DNA from: Ceratodon purpureus | Taxonomy: Eukaryota; Streptophyta; Bryopsida; Pseudoditrichales; Ditrichaceae | NCBI GenBank assembly: GCA_014871385.1 | Contig: CM026428.1 | Span: forward strand, 17,801,398 to 17,865,397 | DNA: 64,000 bases | Direction of reading: 5' to 3' | Shown here: positions 1-12,974 of the stretch, in pieces | Layout: each line of letters opens with the position of its first letter | How positions within the stretch are numbered: position 1 is the first letter of the stretch | Made by a program: the position numbers and the translations under genes | Notes under the pieces: generated by a model | What the model was told of the DNA's origin: nothing | Databases searched by the model: none | What the model saw: the letters and a program-made list of their open reading frames with translations, nothing else

Positions 1-144
1 AATTAATTAATTCTATAATCAAATGTTCTAATCTTTTTAAGAACAAGTAGTACACTTCTAGTAAATAATGTGTCACTGCACCCACCACGGGATTGGGGTT
101 CGGCGACAACATTCGGCCCCTATGACCGTGGAAATAGAAATTGT

Positions 145-287
145 TTGTGACTAAAGTGTCTACTCTCGAAAGGGGGGAGTAGATCTTTACTTCCATACCT
201 TTGTCCTGTGGGCATTGGATAGGGGTGGATCGAACAGACTTTTAATTCCCTTCGGTCTCCTTCGGAGATCGAACTTTCTCTCTCTTT
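145..287. repeat. Dispersed repeat, copy A
   Basis: A stretch of about 143 bp that recurs at 56092-56236 in the same orientation at roughly 85% identity by eye. Both copies start with TTGTGACTAAAGTGTCTACT, run through AGATCTTTACTTCCATACCT and end in a CT-rich tail. Each carries a short inverted repeat (CTACTC ... GAGTAG, imperfect in copy B). I see no open frame, target duplication or transposon ends, so the family is unknown. Confidence 0.75.
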
Positions 288-2040
288 GTCACTGCGCTAT
301 GCAAAGGTTTGTGAGTGTTTTGCCCAAACAATAATATCTATATAGATGGAAACATTTCTTGGAACTCAAGTTTGCTCCAAAAGTTGTTGCAATCCGCAAG
401 ATTAACTTGTAAACTTACAAACATTGACCCTAGGATTCAGAAAGTATTTCCAACTTCTATTCTTGTTCAAATGAAAATTTGCAATGCATTAGTTACACTC
501 CAACAACCTAAAATTGTTTTGAATAAAAAAAATGAAGATGCATATCTAAGTCGTTCTACAAAACAACATTATATTTGATTTATTTAACTTTTTTAGTAGA
601 AATATTTATATCAATATAGTATTCTTTTCTTTCTAGCCTTATTTAATTTGTTGGGTCTTATGACATCACATGCACTTGAATAGAAGAAGAGGTGCAAAAG
701 ATGGTAGCATTGCTCAATGTGTACTACCTCACATTCTTTTGCCACACATGATCAATGTTCCTATGGTCATATATAGTAAATTACAACATTCTAATATTTT
801 AGTTAGTGTAAGTGTAAGAAAAACTTTACTTGAAAAGTTGCAATTCAAATTAGTTGAGGTCTTTTTGACCACCACGCACTGTAAAATGATTGCAAAATCT
901 TACTTTGCTTGTGGCTGTTGCATTTTTGAAAATTAAAAAGAATGCGTGATATGTCATGTGAAGTGAAATCTCAAGACCTTTTTAAGAACATATTGCACAC
1001 CACTTAATTTCAAAAGTTGTAATCATAGTGAAGAAATGAAGTTTTGGCGGTTGATTTGCAACTTTAATCATATTTTTTGTATGGGATATTGATGTTGTAG
1101 TTTGGACAATGGACTTGGTCTTGTTGGAGAAGTCACACATTGGTGTAAAAGTCATGGTGTTTTTTGAAACAATAGCACTAGGAGGCCTAACATCTTTGAA
1201 TCAACTATGGCAAAAGACAAACACAATTTGAGGCAACATCTTCAACAACAACAATTATCGCAGTCTCATGCAAGGTGTGGATATTGATAATGTCAATAGG
1301 TCTACATGTAATGGAAGACTAGCAAATTCTCCAGTTATTTTTACAAAAAAAAAATTGAGACATTGGTCTAGTCGTTAAATTACTTTTCAACAAAGATGAC
1401 GATATAAGCTTAAAATCATAGTTCAAAATAATATGGTTGAATTCTTCAACTAAAGATGATTTGAATGAAGAACATACTGCCATAAATTGGGAGAGAAATG
1501 ATGAGACCACAAATGAGGTGTTTCCAAAAAAAACAAAATTTATAAACTTTTACTCCAAAGAATCCATAGTAAATTCACTTTGGCATGTGTAAATTTCAAG
1601 AGCTGTGAGAGCAAGGAAGAAAGGATTTCACAACAAGCTAGAGGCTTCCATCAAGTTTTAAAAGAGAATGTTAAAGTAGGTAATTATGTATCAATCATCC
1701 ATAAGTTATCTGCAATGAAAACACAATGCCAAAGAGGAAGCATAAAACAAACTCATTTGCTACTTTTTGGACCTACTTTTGGTAAAGAATGTTCTTCGAA
1801 TGAGATAGTCCAAAAAGCCTAGCCACTTGTAATTAAACCTTGGTCTAACTAACTATTGAAGAGAAAATATGATAGACAATTTTAAAGTAAAAATTTAAAG
1901 CAAGATGAAAAAGAACAACTTATAATTTTAATGATTTTTAACAATAATAAATTGAAATATTATACAAAGAAAAAAGTGAAAGAGAATAGCAGACTTTAAA
2001 TTACCATTATCAAACTTTATTTTAAATTTTTATGGGACCT
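288..2040. other. AT-rich stretch, no supported gene
   Basis: Short open frames occur (for example 315-578, 670-936 and 1580-1822 on +), but none resembles a known family, none continues through splice sites and all lie in A/T-rich low-complexity sequence. I see no RNA gene or transposon ends. Possibly degraded transposon sequence. Confidence 0.5.
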
Positions 2041-2094
2041 TAAGGAAGCGCCCAAAGATCCCAATGGAAATGACGACCTTATTCAGCAGTATGC

Positions 2095-2200
2095 TGGTTG
2101 ACTGATTTCCAAGGCGTTGAGTAGCAGAGTAGAGTGTAAGTTAAGATGGTAAATCTGGAGCACAGGTGTTCAAATCCCTCCGTGGTGTACCATTCCATTC
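2095..2200 (+). repeat. tRNA-like (possible SINE head)
   Basis: A pol III-like pair of boxes is visible: TAGCAGAGTAG near 2121, resembling an A box, and GTGTTCAAATCC near 2169, resembling a B box, at tRNA-like spacing. The arms around the T loop pair poorly, so this is unlikely to be a working tRNA gene. A tRNA-derived SINE remnant is the better reading. The 3' end and any target duplication were not found. Confidence 0.3.
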
Positions 2201-2220
2201 TGGAACTTTTACTTCTTCAG

Positions 2221-4600
2221 TTTTTTTTTTATTTTCAAACTTCGCCTCGCATTTGGTCCTGAAGTTGATGAAGTATTAATGATACATCGTCATGTTTTGT
2301 TGGGCGTGACTAGTTTTCTGGGGAACAAGTATATTACAAAGTTTGAATATTAGGTTTATACTAATACATTCTAATTAATTCTTAGATATTTTTAAATTAT
2401 ATATAATATATTTTATGTATTCATGTATACCTTCACATAATGTATATAGACTTTATTCATGTTTTTATTTAACATAGAAGTATTCAAAAAAAATTTGTAA
2501 AACTTCCAGGGCATGCCTATGCTGGCAACATTTTTTTTTAGCCTTTTGCAAGAATGTAAATCGTCTTTCCAAACAATTCTCATGAAATGTCTGCCACCAA
2601 AACGGTTTCCTTGGCATTGCATATCAGGATCTTTTTCTTTGCATCCCTACTAAACTCTTGAGCACATGCATCTTTATTGAAAAAATAAAAAATAAAAAAA
2701 ACTAGATGCAAAATTGGCATCGTAGGCACTTAACTAAATTCTCAAATCTCTACTACATTCAATACAATATATTCCCTTCATTGGTCAAATGGTTTCATTA
2801 GAAATGAATCTTGAAAAACACATTTCCCAAATGTATATAAATTTTTTGAAGTTCAAATCTTGCGACTTCTAAGATTAACCCGGAAGTTTTTTACTAATTA
2901 GAAATATACTATCAAGTGCATAAGTTTCTACTCTTGATTTTCAAGGTAAAACAGACACCTACACTAAAACTTGATGAAATATTTCAAATGCGTTTAGATT
3001 ATTGAATTTGAACCTTATGAAATTATTGTAGACTCGATCGTACAATAATCTCAAATATTTGAGAAAAGCCAAACCAATGGATACAAATATTATAACCTTG
3101 ATTAAGTGAGAGATTGCAAAATTTAGTTATCAACACTAAAGAAACTTTGGGAAGTAACAACTTTGGGATGCAATCTCTTGTAGTATGAATGTTGGAACTC
3201 TTAGATTGAGCTTGGAATCACAATGATTGTTTGAAGGAAATATGAAGTGAACAAAATTCATCTCAAATACATAACACACTCTAAAAAACTAATATTAGTT
3301 TTTGTAAATTACCAACAAAAGAATATTTAAAATTACATAATGACTTGTATATTTCATATTATATAAGTTACAAAAAAATATCCAAACGTATCTATATCTA
3401 AATACAATAATACTCTTAAATACAATGTTTTATTCAAATTTGACAACAATAACAAATACTAAATCTATTCAAAGATACGTAGAAAGTGTTCATTTAACAT
3501 TTAGCTTAGTCATGCATCATATATACCACTTGAGAAATCCACTTGAGTTTACAACTAGTTAAGTTGTTTTTCATTACAATAAATAACTTTTTAGTTCATA
3601 AATATAGTTGTTTATTATAATAGTTCACGCAAATAATTGATAAAGTCTGTACAAGTTTTGAAAGTATAGTCAAGGTAAATGCTTGATAAAAAGTGTAGAT
3701 TATTTGAATGATTTTGTTTAGAAAAGATCTCGATATTGGTCAAGCTTTCAATGAGTTGATTTAAAGATGACAGTAGGAACATCTCCACAAAAATAATTCA
3801 CAAAGTAATCACAAATTGTAGTTCATATGATACAAAGTTCAACATCAATTTCATCTTTGATATTGTGAATTCAATAACTACAGCTAAAAAAAGCAAAATT
3901 GGTATATCTGGAGCTTTGAGTCATCAATTCACTGCTAGAATATCTAACTTATTGACAAAATTATTTGAATGCGACAAAATTGTTAAAATGCATACTACTA
4001 TAAATTTACAATTGAACAAATTATATTGGTAAGGTATTACAACATACATTGATGATCAAACATGTGTTGATATCGCAAAATTGTCACAAAAATTCAAAAA
4101 CATGGAACCCCGGAAATGCAAAGCCCTAAGTTGTTGGCTTGATGCACTTCCTTTTCTACTTGTATATATGCTCATATTCCTACCTATGATCCTATACTTT
4201 AGTTTCAACTTTCTCCGAGTATTGTATTTATGGGTGAACCTTGAGGTCCCCCACATCTTGTTAGATAGAAAGAATGTTTAAACATAATTTTTTTGGGTAT
4301 TTGACTCTCCTCCTATATCATTTACTGATCCTTTACATAGACCCATAATTTTTTGGCATACCATTCATGGAGCATTTGATTGAAACTTATTTTGAATTTG
4401 AATTACATAATGAAAATAACATTTAGAAAAACAAATAGATACACTCTAAAACTCATTTTCCAACCTCGTGGTCATTGGAGATGGTTCTAAGTATATTTGA
4501 ATAATATATTGATAACAAATATCTTGGTCTAATAACTTATTTATTGAGGTGAAAAGCAAGCTTACAAATTGTGAGCTGACTTTTTTTGAGAAAAGTCCCT
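2221..4600. other. AT-rich stretch, nothing recognised
   Basis: Strongly A/T-rich with only short open frames, including an overlapping pair on both strands at 4056-4281 with no family resemblance. No splice-consistent coding sequence, RNA gene, tandem repeat or transposon end was seen. Confidence 0.5.
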
Positions 4601-4638
4601 TTTCAGTAAAAACAGTGTAAATAGGACCAAGTTACCAT

Positions 4639-6111
4639 GTCAATTTGAAATCCATGTAGATAGTGGCTGTAGAAATCTGGTTGAGAGTCAAATGGACAAT
4701 AGTGTAGAATTCAGGGGACATGACCCTACCTAGAGACACGACTTGTCAAATTGACTCTACGTACAGGCACACCCTTTAGAAATTAAGGCATAACTAGGAA
4801 TTAAGGAAGAAGAAAGAATTACTTCACCACACCACACAACACTGTGTGAGTGATAGTCACATTATGTAAAAAATATAAAAATAGAATTCCATTGTCTAAT
4901 TGATTGTCAACTTGACTCTGAGTAGCTCACTGTTTAATTGATTCACAATGCTCTTTGTCAATTTGAACTATAGCCTCGATGCACAGTGTATTAATCTGCA
5001 GAACTGTAGAATCAGAATGGAGAACTGGAGCAAACTGATTACTGTCTAATTGATTCGGAAAGCTTATTGTCAAATTGAAACTGCAGATCTGCCGAAGAGT
5101 GAATTTATATGTAGTCTATGAGAGATAGAATGAATAGTTTGATCCAATGGCTACTGTCTAATTGACAATTGAATTCATATTGCTTGCTGCATAATGTCTA
5201 GTTAACACTGGTCAAATGGACAAGATGGTGGTTCGGTATGCATCCATGGGCATGCATACATTGTCAACTTGACTTGCATGGACCATGTCTAATTGACTCA
5301 GTGGAGAGTTGGTGAGAGTTACAGTGAATGTGGTGACTCACACTGGATACTGTCTAATTGAAATGGATACTGTCTATTTGAAATCAAAGATATTGATGGA
5401 GCAAAGTGAACAGTGGGTGAGATTGTCTATTTGAACTCAGAACGAAGGAAGAGTTACTGAGTGAATTGGAGAATAGAAATTCCAGAAAATAAACACAACA
5501 GTTTGTCCAATTGACATTGCATTGTTGTGAATGGGAATTATGGAGAATGAGAGTTCCATGTGAGTACTGGAACAGTGAAGTGAGTATTACTTGATAGTCT
5601 TTTAAATTAGATTGGCCATCTGAAATAGAAGACTGAGAATGACTTAGAATTTATGGAAGCCAGATTGAGTACATTGATGGATAAAAGTGACATTAATTAT
5701 TAAGGAGTGATCAGCCTTAGTGATTATTAGTTCTCATTATAATAAAACTTGAATGTATTCAATTGGAGTATAGTACAGTCATTGTAATCGAGTAATACAA
5801 GTGAGAAGCATAGTTGTGATGAATGGTAGAGTTGGAGTATGATTGAATGTGAATGAGTAGACAGTGATTACATGTCTATTTGAAATGCGCTGGATGGGAG
5901 GAAAAAGATGAAGACAAGCAAGGAGTTGCTTGAGATAAGTTAATCTATCATAACATATCCCAAAGCATCATTCATAGGCATAAATAGGTTGAACACTAGA
6001 TTCTAACCTAGTAATGAATGAACTTGCATATGCATAATAAATGCATTGTCTAATTGAACTTGGAAGGGAGTGATGGCAATAAACCGAGAGATGGTACTTG
6101 TCAATTTGAAC
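4639..6111. repeat. Cluster of about 20 GTCWAWTTGAM near-palindromes
   Basis: An 11-bp motif with consensus GTCWAWTTGAM recurs about 20 times at irregular spacing, always on this strand. Examples are GTCAATTTGAA near 4640, GTCAAATTGAC at 4745, GTCTAATTGAT at 4894, GTCAACTTGAC at 4906, GTCAATTTGAA at 4957, GTCTAATTGAC at 5287, GTCTATTTGAA at 5372 and 5425, GTCCAATTGAC at 5504 and GTCTAATTGAA at 6048. The half-sites GTCAA and TTGAC make many copies near-palindromic. The spacer sequence is not repeated, so this is not a simple satellite. There is no coding frame. Subterminal repeats of a DNA transposon are one possibility; the source is unknown. Confidence 0.7.
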
Positions 6112-7136
6112 TCCCATTACCCTTGAACCAATTGAGAGTTTGGATTACTTGGGTTTTATGTGACTTGGGGTAATTAAGACATTAGAGTTATAAAGAGATT
6201 CTTTTAAGGAAATACTTTGCATTCTATTATTCTTTACTTACTACAGTGACATTTAGTTACGTTAAAAGCTAAACGAAAAGACCTATTCCCATGACTTACC
6301 ACTATTTGTAAATTTTACTAATTACACAAATATGTATGAACCTATAGTGGTATGGTAGAAAAAAAGACCAAATGGAGGACAAATTGAAATTGAAAATCTT
6401 ATAAGTGCTTTAAATACAAACACTTTGCATTTATATCTTTTTCAATTAGAATATTTTATCAATGTCCATAAATCATTTTGTATAGGCTGTTAAATAATGT
6501 TATTTGTATTCCTTTCTTTTATAATAAAAAAATTGTGCAAAAAAATTGTATGTATTGTTTGTATACAGTGTTGATTATGCATATGTGCCAAACACGCTAA
6601 TGATTTGCAATGTTGTTAGGCCATTGCATAATTTGGTAAATATAATTTGCATAAAAGTATATAAACAAAAACATAAATTGTGTAAAACATGTGATAATAC
6701 TCATTCATTTTTACTATGTCCATATTGTTTTAGGCTTCAAAAGTAGTATGTTCAAAAATGAAGATTGGTGATATTTTTTTTAATTTTCTTTTTTGTCGTT
6801 TTTGTGATTTGTAAGATATAAAGCTTAGGTGCATTGTAAGTTGTAAACTATATACCCAAGATTAAGAATTTCAAGGAAATGTAAATGCAATTTTTCAAAT
6901 GGAAAAAATATCATATGTTTTGAAAAGGCACTCAAGTTATATTTCTACTAGGATTCTATATAAATGATGATCAAGGGTCAAATAGAAAAACAAGTACTCC
7001 GTACAAATTTTTATTACAAACTATACATACTATTTTTTTGTATACAATATATAATATGTACATATGGATGTAGTTAATTGTATGTATTGCATCAATTCTT
7101 AATAGAAATCATCAATGTGGTGTATTAAGATATACA
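6112..7136. other. AT-rich stretch, nothing recognised
   Basis: A/T-rich sequence with one short open frame (6546-6746, +) that matches nothing I know. It ends at the TAA target site of the CACTA element. Confidence 0.5.
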
Positions 7137-7139
7137 TAA

Positions 7140-9022
7140 CACTACAATAAATCCAGCCCAATGTGAATAGGTTTTATGACTCGAATAGGGTATCAACCAA
7201 AATGTGACTAGCACCGTTTGTAGTCATTTCAACTTAGTCGCTTCGGACAATTTGACTAGCAGTCATATCGGACATTTTTTCTTCCCGATACTGCGTTCCC
7301 ATAGTGTTTTGGACTTCAAATAGGGACCTGCTCTAGGACTTGGGAAAATATGACTGTGTAGAGTCATATATTGTTGACTATAATTAGTCACCAATATGGT
7401 ATAGGTGACTAAGTATAGTCAACAATATATGACTCTACAAAGTCACCAATACAAAAATATCTTTTAATTGGCATGACTAATTGAAGTTATGTATCAGTCA
7501 ACACATGAATGGTTTTATCACTACATGATAGTAGTGTGCTGGTGACTTACTTGAGTCATACATTGAATAGAGAAAATACGACTTATTGGAGTTACATCTA
7601 ATTGACAATCCATAGTCACAAATACTGAAATAGCTTCTAACTGATATGACTAAGCATGGTAAGGTATTACTTAAAATATCAGTGATTTTATTACTACGCA
7701 TAGTACTGTGGTAGTGACTGCATTAAGTCATTCACTTCAAATAATATGACTCTGTGGAGCCATATGGTAGTGACTATACATAGTCTTCAATGCTGACATC
7801 ATGAAATGGACATGAATAATTGTAGTGAGGTATGAGTGATGTAATTGATGGTTTTATCACTATGCATAGTGATGTGGTTATGAATGTATTGCCTCATACA
7901 TAGACTTGAGATAATACGACTATGTGGAGTCATATATACTTCACTACACATAGTCACCCTTATCATCTGATGACTATGTGGAGTCCTTATGTATTTGTTT
8001 TTTTCACTACCTAGAGTCAAATTTCAATCTTAAATGAGTGTATCTGTGACTAGACCTTGACTGCCAGTACTCTAATTTAAACGTTTGCCACTCACTTGAA
8101 TCTGCCATTCTTACTGTATGTAGTCACAAATTTTAATTTTACATTAGGATGATAATGAGATCTGGTGACTAATACAAGTCAACAGTGCAGCTATGAGCAC
8201 TATGTCACGTCATGCAAATGATATTCAAACATTTCACTGAAAGTGAAAATTCATGTTCAAAGAAGATGCACTGCAACTGTAACTCGATTAGTCTAACTGC
8301 TTGGGAGAAGGACAAATCAATGTCCATGAACTCTGTGGGCCACAACACAAAGTGCCGAGATCCTTCCTCCAGCCCGTAAATCCAAGCCTGACACTTCCTC
8401 CAGCCCCACTTCTTTAACAACCCCAACTTCGGGAGGCGATATCTCATTCCTATAACTCGGATTTGAACGTGCTTACTACCATTGGAAAGCCCTACAAGAG
8501 ATCTACAACTATGGTAATTCTTACTCTACTTGGACAAGAAACGAGGGACTGATAGGGAATAGAATGAGAGACAATACATGAAGTAGGAAGAAAACACAAA
8601 AAGCTTGAAAATAAGCTCTCAAATACAAGATTAGAAGCCGCCGAAGTGGCGGCTCATCCTAAACCTACCAAGGATCAAAGCCCTAATCTAAGGATGAATG
8701 TTGCCACCAATGAACAAAAAATGGATGAATGAATGTCACCATGTTAAATACCAGAAATCAAATACTAATACCATATGACTATGTTAGTATGACTCCATAT
8801 ACTAAGCTTTGACAACATGACTATGGGAACAGCGGAGGGGAACATATGGCCCGTTCTTAAAGACGTTCCCACCCAAGTCCTCAAAAAAATGACTACGTAT
8901 ATGACTAGTCCATGACTAGACCTTGTTATGACTTATTTTTGACTAAACTAATGACTGATGTGACTACGCAGTCACACGGGTCAGTTTACATCTAGTCACA
9001 TTGGGCTGGATATGTTGTAGTG
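7140..9022. mobile_element. Non-autonomous CACTA (CMC/EnSpm) transposon
   Basis: The element starts CACTACAATAAATCCAGCCC and ends in the inverted counterpart, closing in GTTGTAGTG. The terminal inverted repeats align over about 30 bp with a few mismatches (shared core ATCCAGCCCAATGTGA). It is flanked on both sides by TAA (7137-7139 and 9023-9025), the 3-bp target duplication expected of CACTA elements. The interior is full of TGACTA/TAGTCA hexamers in both orientations, which fits the subterminal transposase-binding repeats of this superfamily. No transposase frame is present; the longest open frame (8205-8447, -, 80 aa) is unrecognised. At 1883 bp it is a deletion derivative or MITE-like form that needs a transposase supplied elsewhere. 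Confidence 0.88.
7352..7444. repeat. 41-bp-arm inverted repeat inside the CACTA element
   Basis: Arms at 7352-7392 and 7404-7444 are reverse complements with about two mismatches, around an 11-nt A/T-rich loop. Each arm carries GAGTCATATATTGTTGACTA. It could fold into a long hairpin as single-stranded DNA or RNA. Confidence 0.85.
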
Positions 9023-9025
9023 TAA

Positions 9026-10790
9026 TCATGTATTAACTATACAAAATCTAACTACAGCCCATCCTCTGTAAATGTTACACTTATAAGTGTTAATCCTCTC
9101 TAAATGTTAACTTTCTTCTACTCCCCACATATTGGACACTATAACGTTAAACGCGTTAACTATTAACAAAATGGTACTCCCTTCTTTGTAAATTTGACTC
9201 TACAAATGTTCACAATTGAAATACAACCATAATATGGATGATAAAAAGTACACATCCAATTACATTCCTTTTTCTCTACACATTACTTGATATTGAATAA
9301 AGTTTTCATTGGATTTGCAATTTTATGAATGGTATTCTCTCACAAGGATTCTTCACAATTACATATATTTATAATGTTAAGATTTGAATGTTGTTCAAAA
9401 AAGTAATTTTATAATTGTTTACTGTTAACACATCTATATATGTTAACTTTGATCCACTCCCGAGGATTAACATCTATAGATGGTAGACTGTGCTATTAAA
9501 AAAAATCCTACAATTACGTTATCTTTAACTTTGGAATCTAACAACTTTTATTGATTATTGAATCAATATAGTTACGCACTTAGACTGGTTTTGTAAAGTC
9601 TAGACAAAGTAAGTTTAATACAAACAAGAGAGAATAACTTGAAGACATCAATAGAATGTATGCATCAAATTGTTTATTTTAGAAATGTATGATGGATGAG
9701 GAAAATGGTGTTGATTTAGTACAGTATGTAGGTGCAAATGTTGTCTTTGGCGGGGGTGTGGAGGTGCGGATGGGACAAGGAAGGGATGGAAAGGGGAATG
9801 GGATATGAGTGCAAAGTGTAGTGTTGGAAATGGAAGTGCAGGCAAAGCCTAACTTAGCTTATGCCCCCTTCCCATCCAGAGGTGAAATGGGGGCATTGTC
9901 GTAGTTAGAACAATGTTATGGAAAGAGGGATTCAGACGGCCTATGGTAGATACACCCCGAGCCTAGTCAGCACGGTACGTGGCAAGGAGTTGGCAACACT
10001 TATCAATGGTGGCAGAGGTGTGGCAAGAGAGTGGCAGTTACGGAAAGTGTGTATATTTCAAGTTTAGAAAAAAAATCACTTAACTGAGAAGGTATGGAGA
10101 GGGTCAATGGGATGGCTAGTAAGGTCAAAGTTAACATTCAGTTTTATGCGGGATTCTGGATACAAATTTGGCGACAAGTTTGGTGCCCAAGAAGGGTGTC
10201 CACTATGTGTGCCTAAAATAAATAAATTTAATAACTAATAAAGAGCCTGCCCACCGAAGCTACCCTTTAGTACTATTTTCTACTCTTCTACTGTATTGGT
10301 GCACATTTTTTACTTCTGAATGCCATGTCTCCCTACTTTTTTTTTACTATTACTACTCGACTCTTGTGTATGGTATCTTGTGCGGAGGAGGGGCTTATCG
10401 AGATGGGCGACGCAATGGGAAATGTCTCCGCGGGCATAGTTAAACACAGTAAGTACTACGACGTCCTAGCACATATATTTTATATTTTTAACATGCCGTA
10501 GAGAACACTTGTCTTGCATGTGGTTTGTTTACTGTAGGAAAACTTGCATTGCATGTTTTGTGTTAATTGTTTGCTTGATTGATGAATAGGAAGCCATAGG
10601 TATTTGGAAAGTATAGAATTTTAAAACTTGCATGTAAGTCATAGTAGTCTGCCAAGTTGTGGAAGTTAAGCCACACTCTTCATAGGGTTTTGCACTACCT
10701 GAACACTGCATGCGCCCCCCCCCCCCCCCTTCCCCCCCAAAACCCCCTCCAACGGTCTTGTCAATGAAAATAGAACGAGTACAATAGCAT
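9026..10790. other. No supported gene; TGTTAAC-rich start and C run
   Basis: 9060-9490 repeats short TGTTAAC-type words, including GTTAAACGCGTTAAC near 9144, without clear unit structure. From about 9700 the sequence becomes more GC-rich, leading into the Harbinger remnant. A long C run lies at about 10714-10730. A possible short coding start at about 10404 (ATGGGCGACGCAATGGGAAA) cannot be linked to a known protein. Confidence 0.4.
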
Positions 10791-10793
10791 GCA

Positions 10794-12413
10794 ATGTCAC
10801 TGGAGCATTACCAGAGAGAGGGAATCGAACATGCAATTATGAATATGATGAGAGAGAGTAGAATAGAAGGGGCAGATTATAGAGCAGCTTTGCCCAATGT
10901 CAATGACTCCTTTTCAAAGAAACTCCGTAGCAAAGCAGCAGAACACCTGTACACCCCACGCAAACCCTCTCTCATGCATAAATTAGAATTTGGTTTTTAA
11001 AAAAATTTACAGCATCAATGAAATCAGAGTCGTTTACCTTTGTTGCACATAGTCTAAGTTTGAGGAGTACTCAAGCGCGGCGGCTGCTGGTGAGAAACAA
11101 GAAGAAAACACGAGCACACGTTGACGAGGGACGTCCTTCTAGCAATAAGGAACGGGACACTAATTGGAGCAAGGCAGAGATTTTAGCCCTTATTGAGGTC
11201 AAATGCCAAGAATACATGGATGAGATGTTAGTACATGACGCAAAGGAGCTCATGTGCTTAGAGCTGGGAAAGTAGGAAAAAATTCCCATAGTTCTTAATG
11301 CAACAAAGGAAGAGGGTGATGTAGAGAGAGACATAGATGCCTGCAAATATAAATGGAGCACCCTTCTCTCTGATTTCAAGAAGATCTGGGATTTTCATCC
11401 AAGGACTGGCCGGAACTCTAAGGAGTATTAAAGGGACCCAACGGCGAAGCCAAAGAAGGTGCATAAATTGCCTAAGGCTTTCCATGCAGCCGCCTAGAGG
11501 AATATGGCTTAAAGACAAGGCCACATTGACCCCTCTTCATGCTAGAGACACAATAAATCCTAATCATTCCAACTACCACCCCCATCAGCTAGATGATGTT
11601 TCACTCCGTATGGATGGATCGTAGAAAACATGAGAGGACGCTTGGCCGACAGGGCTCTAGGAAGGAAGGGGGGTGAATCCCCCGATTCCATTGATGTTGA
11701 CCAAGTCACCTGGTGTATCGATCGGAACACGGCAGCGGCAACAGCCCTTGCATGCAGGGGCAGGCAACTTTCTAAGCCAAACCTCTCCATACTCCGTCTA
11801 TTCCAGATGGAGGAAGGCAAAGGTTCCCCTTCCGAACCCCGAGGAGAACGGTCAAAGAAATCAACCTCAATGCACCGCCCTCGGTTGGAGTAACATCGCA
11901 ATAGACTCCCTTCATCTCCCTCTCTATGCTGATGTTGTGAACGGCGTTAGAATAGCGAGTGATGCATTAGCTCCTGCCGGATCCATACCACCACTGTTGA
12001 GACAGGGAAGGAGAGCGGAGGAGGTCGACGTGCTTTCATCAACGCCAACATCAACCGCTATAGAGCTGGGCAAGAACATTGGAAGCATATGACACAAGAA
12101 AAAGAGAACTGCAGAGCCCTGTATGTTAGCGGAAGAGGTCACAAAAAGAGCACACAATATGGTGAAGGTACTCAGCGACATAAACAAAACTCAGAGAAGC
12201 ACAGAAAAGGAGAAGCTAGAAGTCCACATCCAATATTTGAAGGAGCAGTTGGACTATGAGCGGGAGCGTGATCGGCAGTCATTGGAGAATGTGCGAATAG
12301 CACATGAACATACAAGGTTGGGTTTGATGAACCAAGAAATGGTGGTGCAGGCTATTGCGAACCTTGTATCCGCGATATCCTGCATAGCGACCTCCACCCG
12401 AGAGACTACTTGA
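10794..12413 (+). pseudogene. Harbinger-associated Myb/SANT-like protein, broken
   Basis: The segment encodes fragments of the DNA-binding partner protein that accompanies PIF/Harbinger transposases. From about 11158 it reads TNWSKAEILALIEVKCQEY, a trihelix/SANT-type helix, and after an in-frame TAG where Trp is expected (11273) it continues with EKIPIVL and then KYKWSTLLSDFKKIWDFHP, the usual second half of this fold. Further stops occur near 11428 and 11494. The tail at 12123-12413 is a charged coiled coil (EKLEVHIQYLKEQLDYERER). In the family this protein binds DNA and helps import or recruit the transposase. Several stops and frame changes make it a pseudogene unless unseen introns remove them. 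The first 68-aa frame (10794-11000) may belong to it but is unrecognised. Confidence 0.6.
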
Positions 12414-12974
12414 ACACACATCGTGACCCCCACCCATGTGACTACTACAACTCCCCTCCTGACGAGGCTCCTGCTGAAGAAGCACATGATGCACCTGCAG
12501 CGAAATGAAATCAATTTACTTAACTTTACTCTGTGGTCACATCACCTCTGTAGAACTCAAAGTTTGCATGTAAGGCTGACGGAATTTGATAGATTGTGAC
12601 TCTCACCATTTTATGGTTGAGCAGTTTCCGTTTCTTTTCAGTCGCTGACAGAGGTGACTTGTACAGTACAAAGGTGCACTAGAAATTAGTGTCTATGCTG
12701 AACCCCCTACACAATATGCATAGCAATATAGATACGGAAAAACATAAACGTATCATCCGTCACCTTTGTAGAGCATTACCTCTCCTACTTTCATAATATA
12801 ACTGAACCACAGTAATTTTTCTTCATTAAATTCCTTTTGTATGCTAGGTATAGGACGTACCTCGGTGCATGGCCGTCCTTGACAATCGTGTCCCTTCCCA
12901 CCCACCCAGCCACCACTCCCTCCGCTACCCCCCATGTGCACCTCATCGCCAAGTCCAACTCCTCGCCGATCAGA

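Noticed and set aside
2095-2200. Functional tRNA gene
   Set aside because: The box-like sequences are present but T-arm and acceptor pairing are poor.
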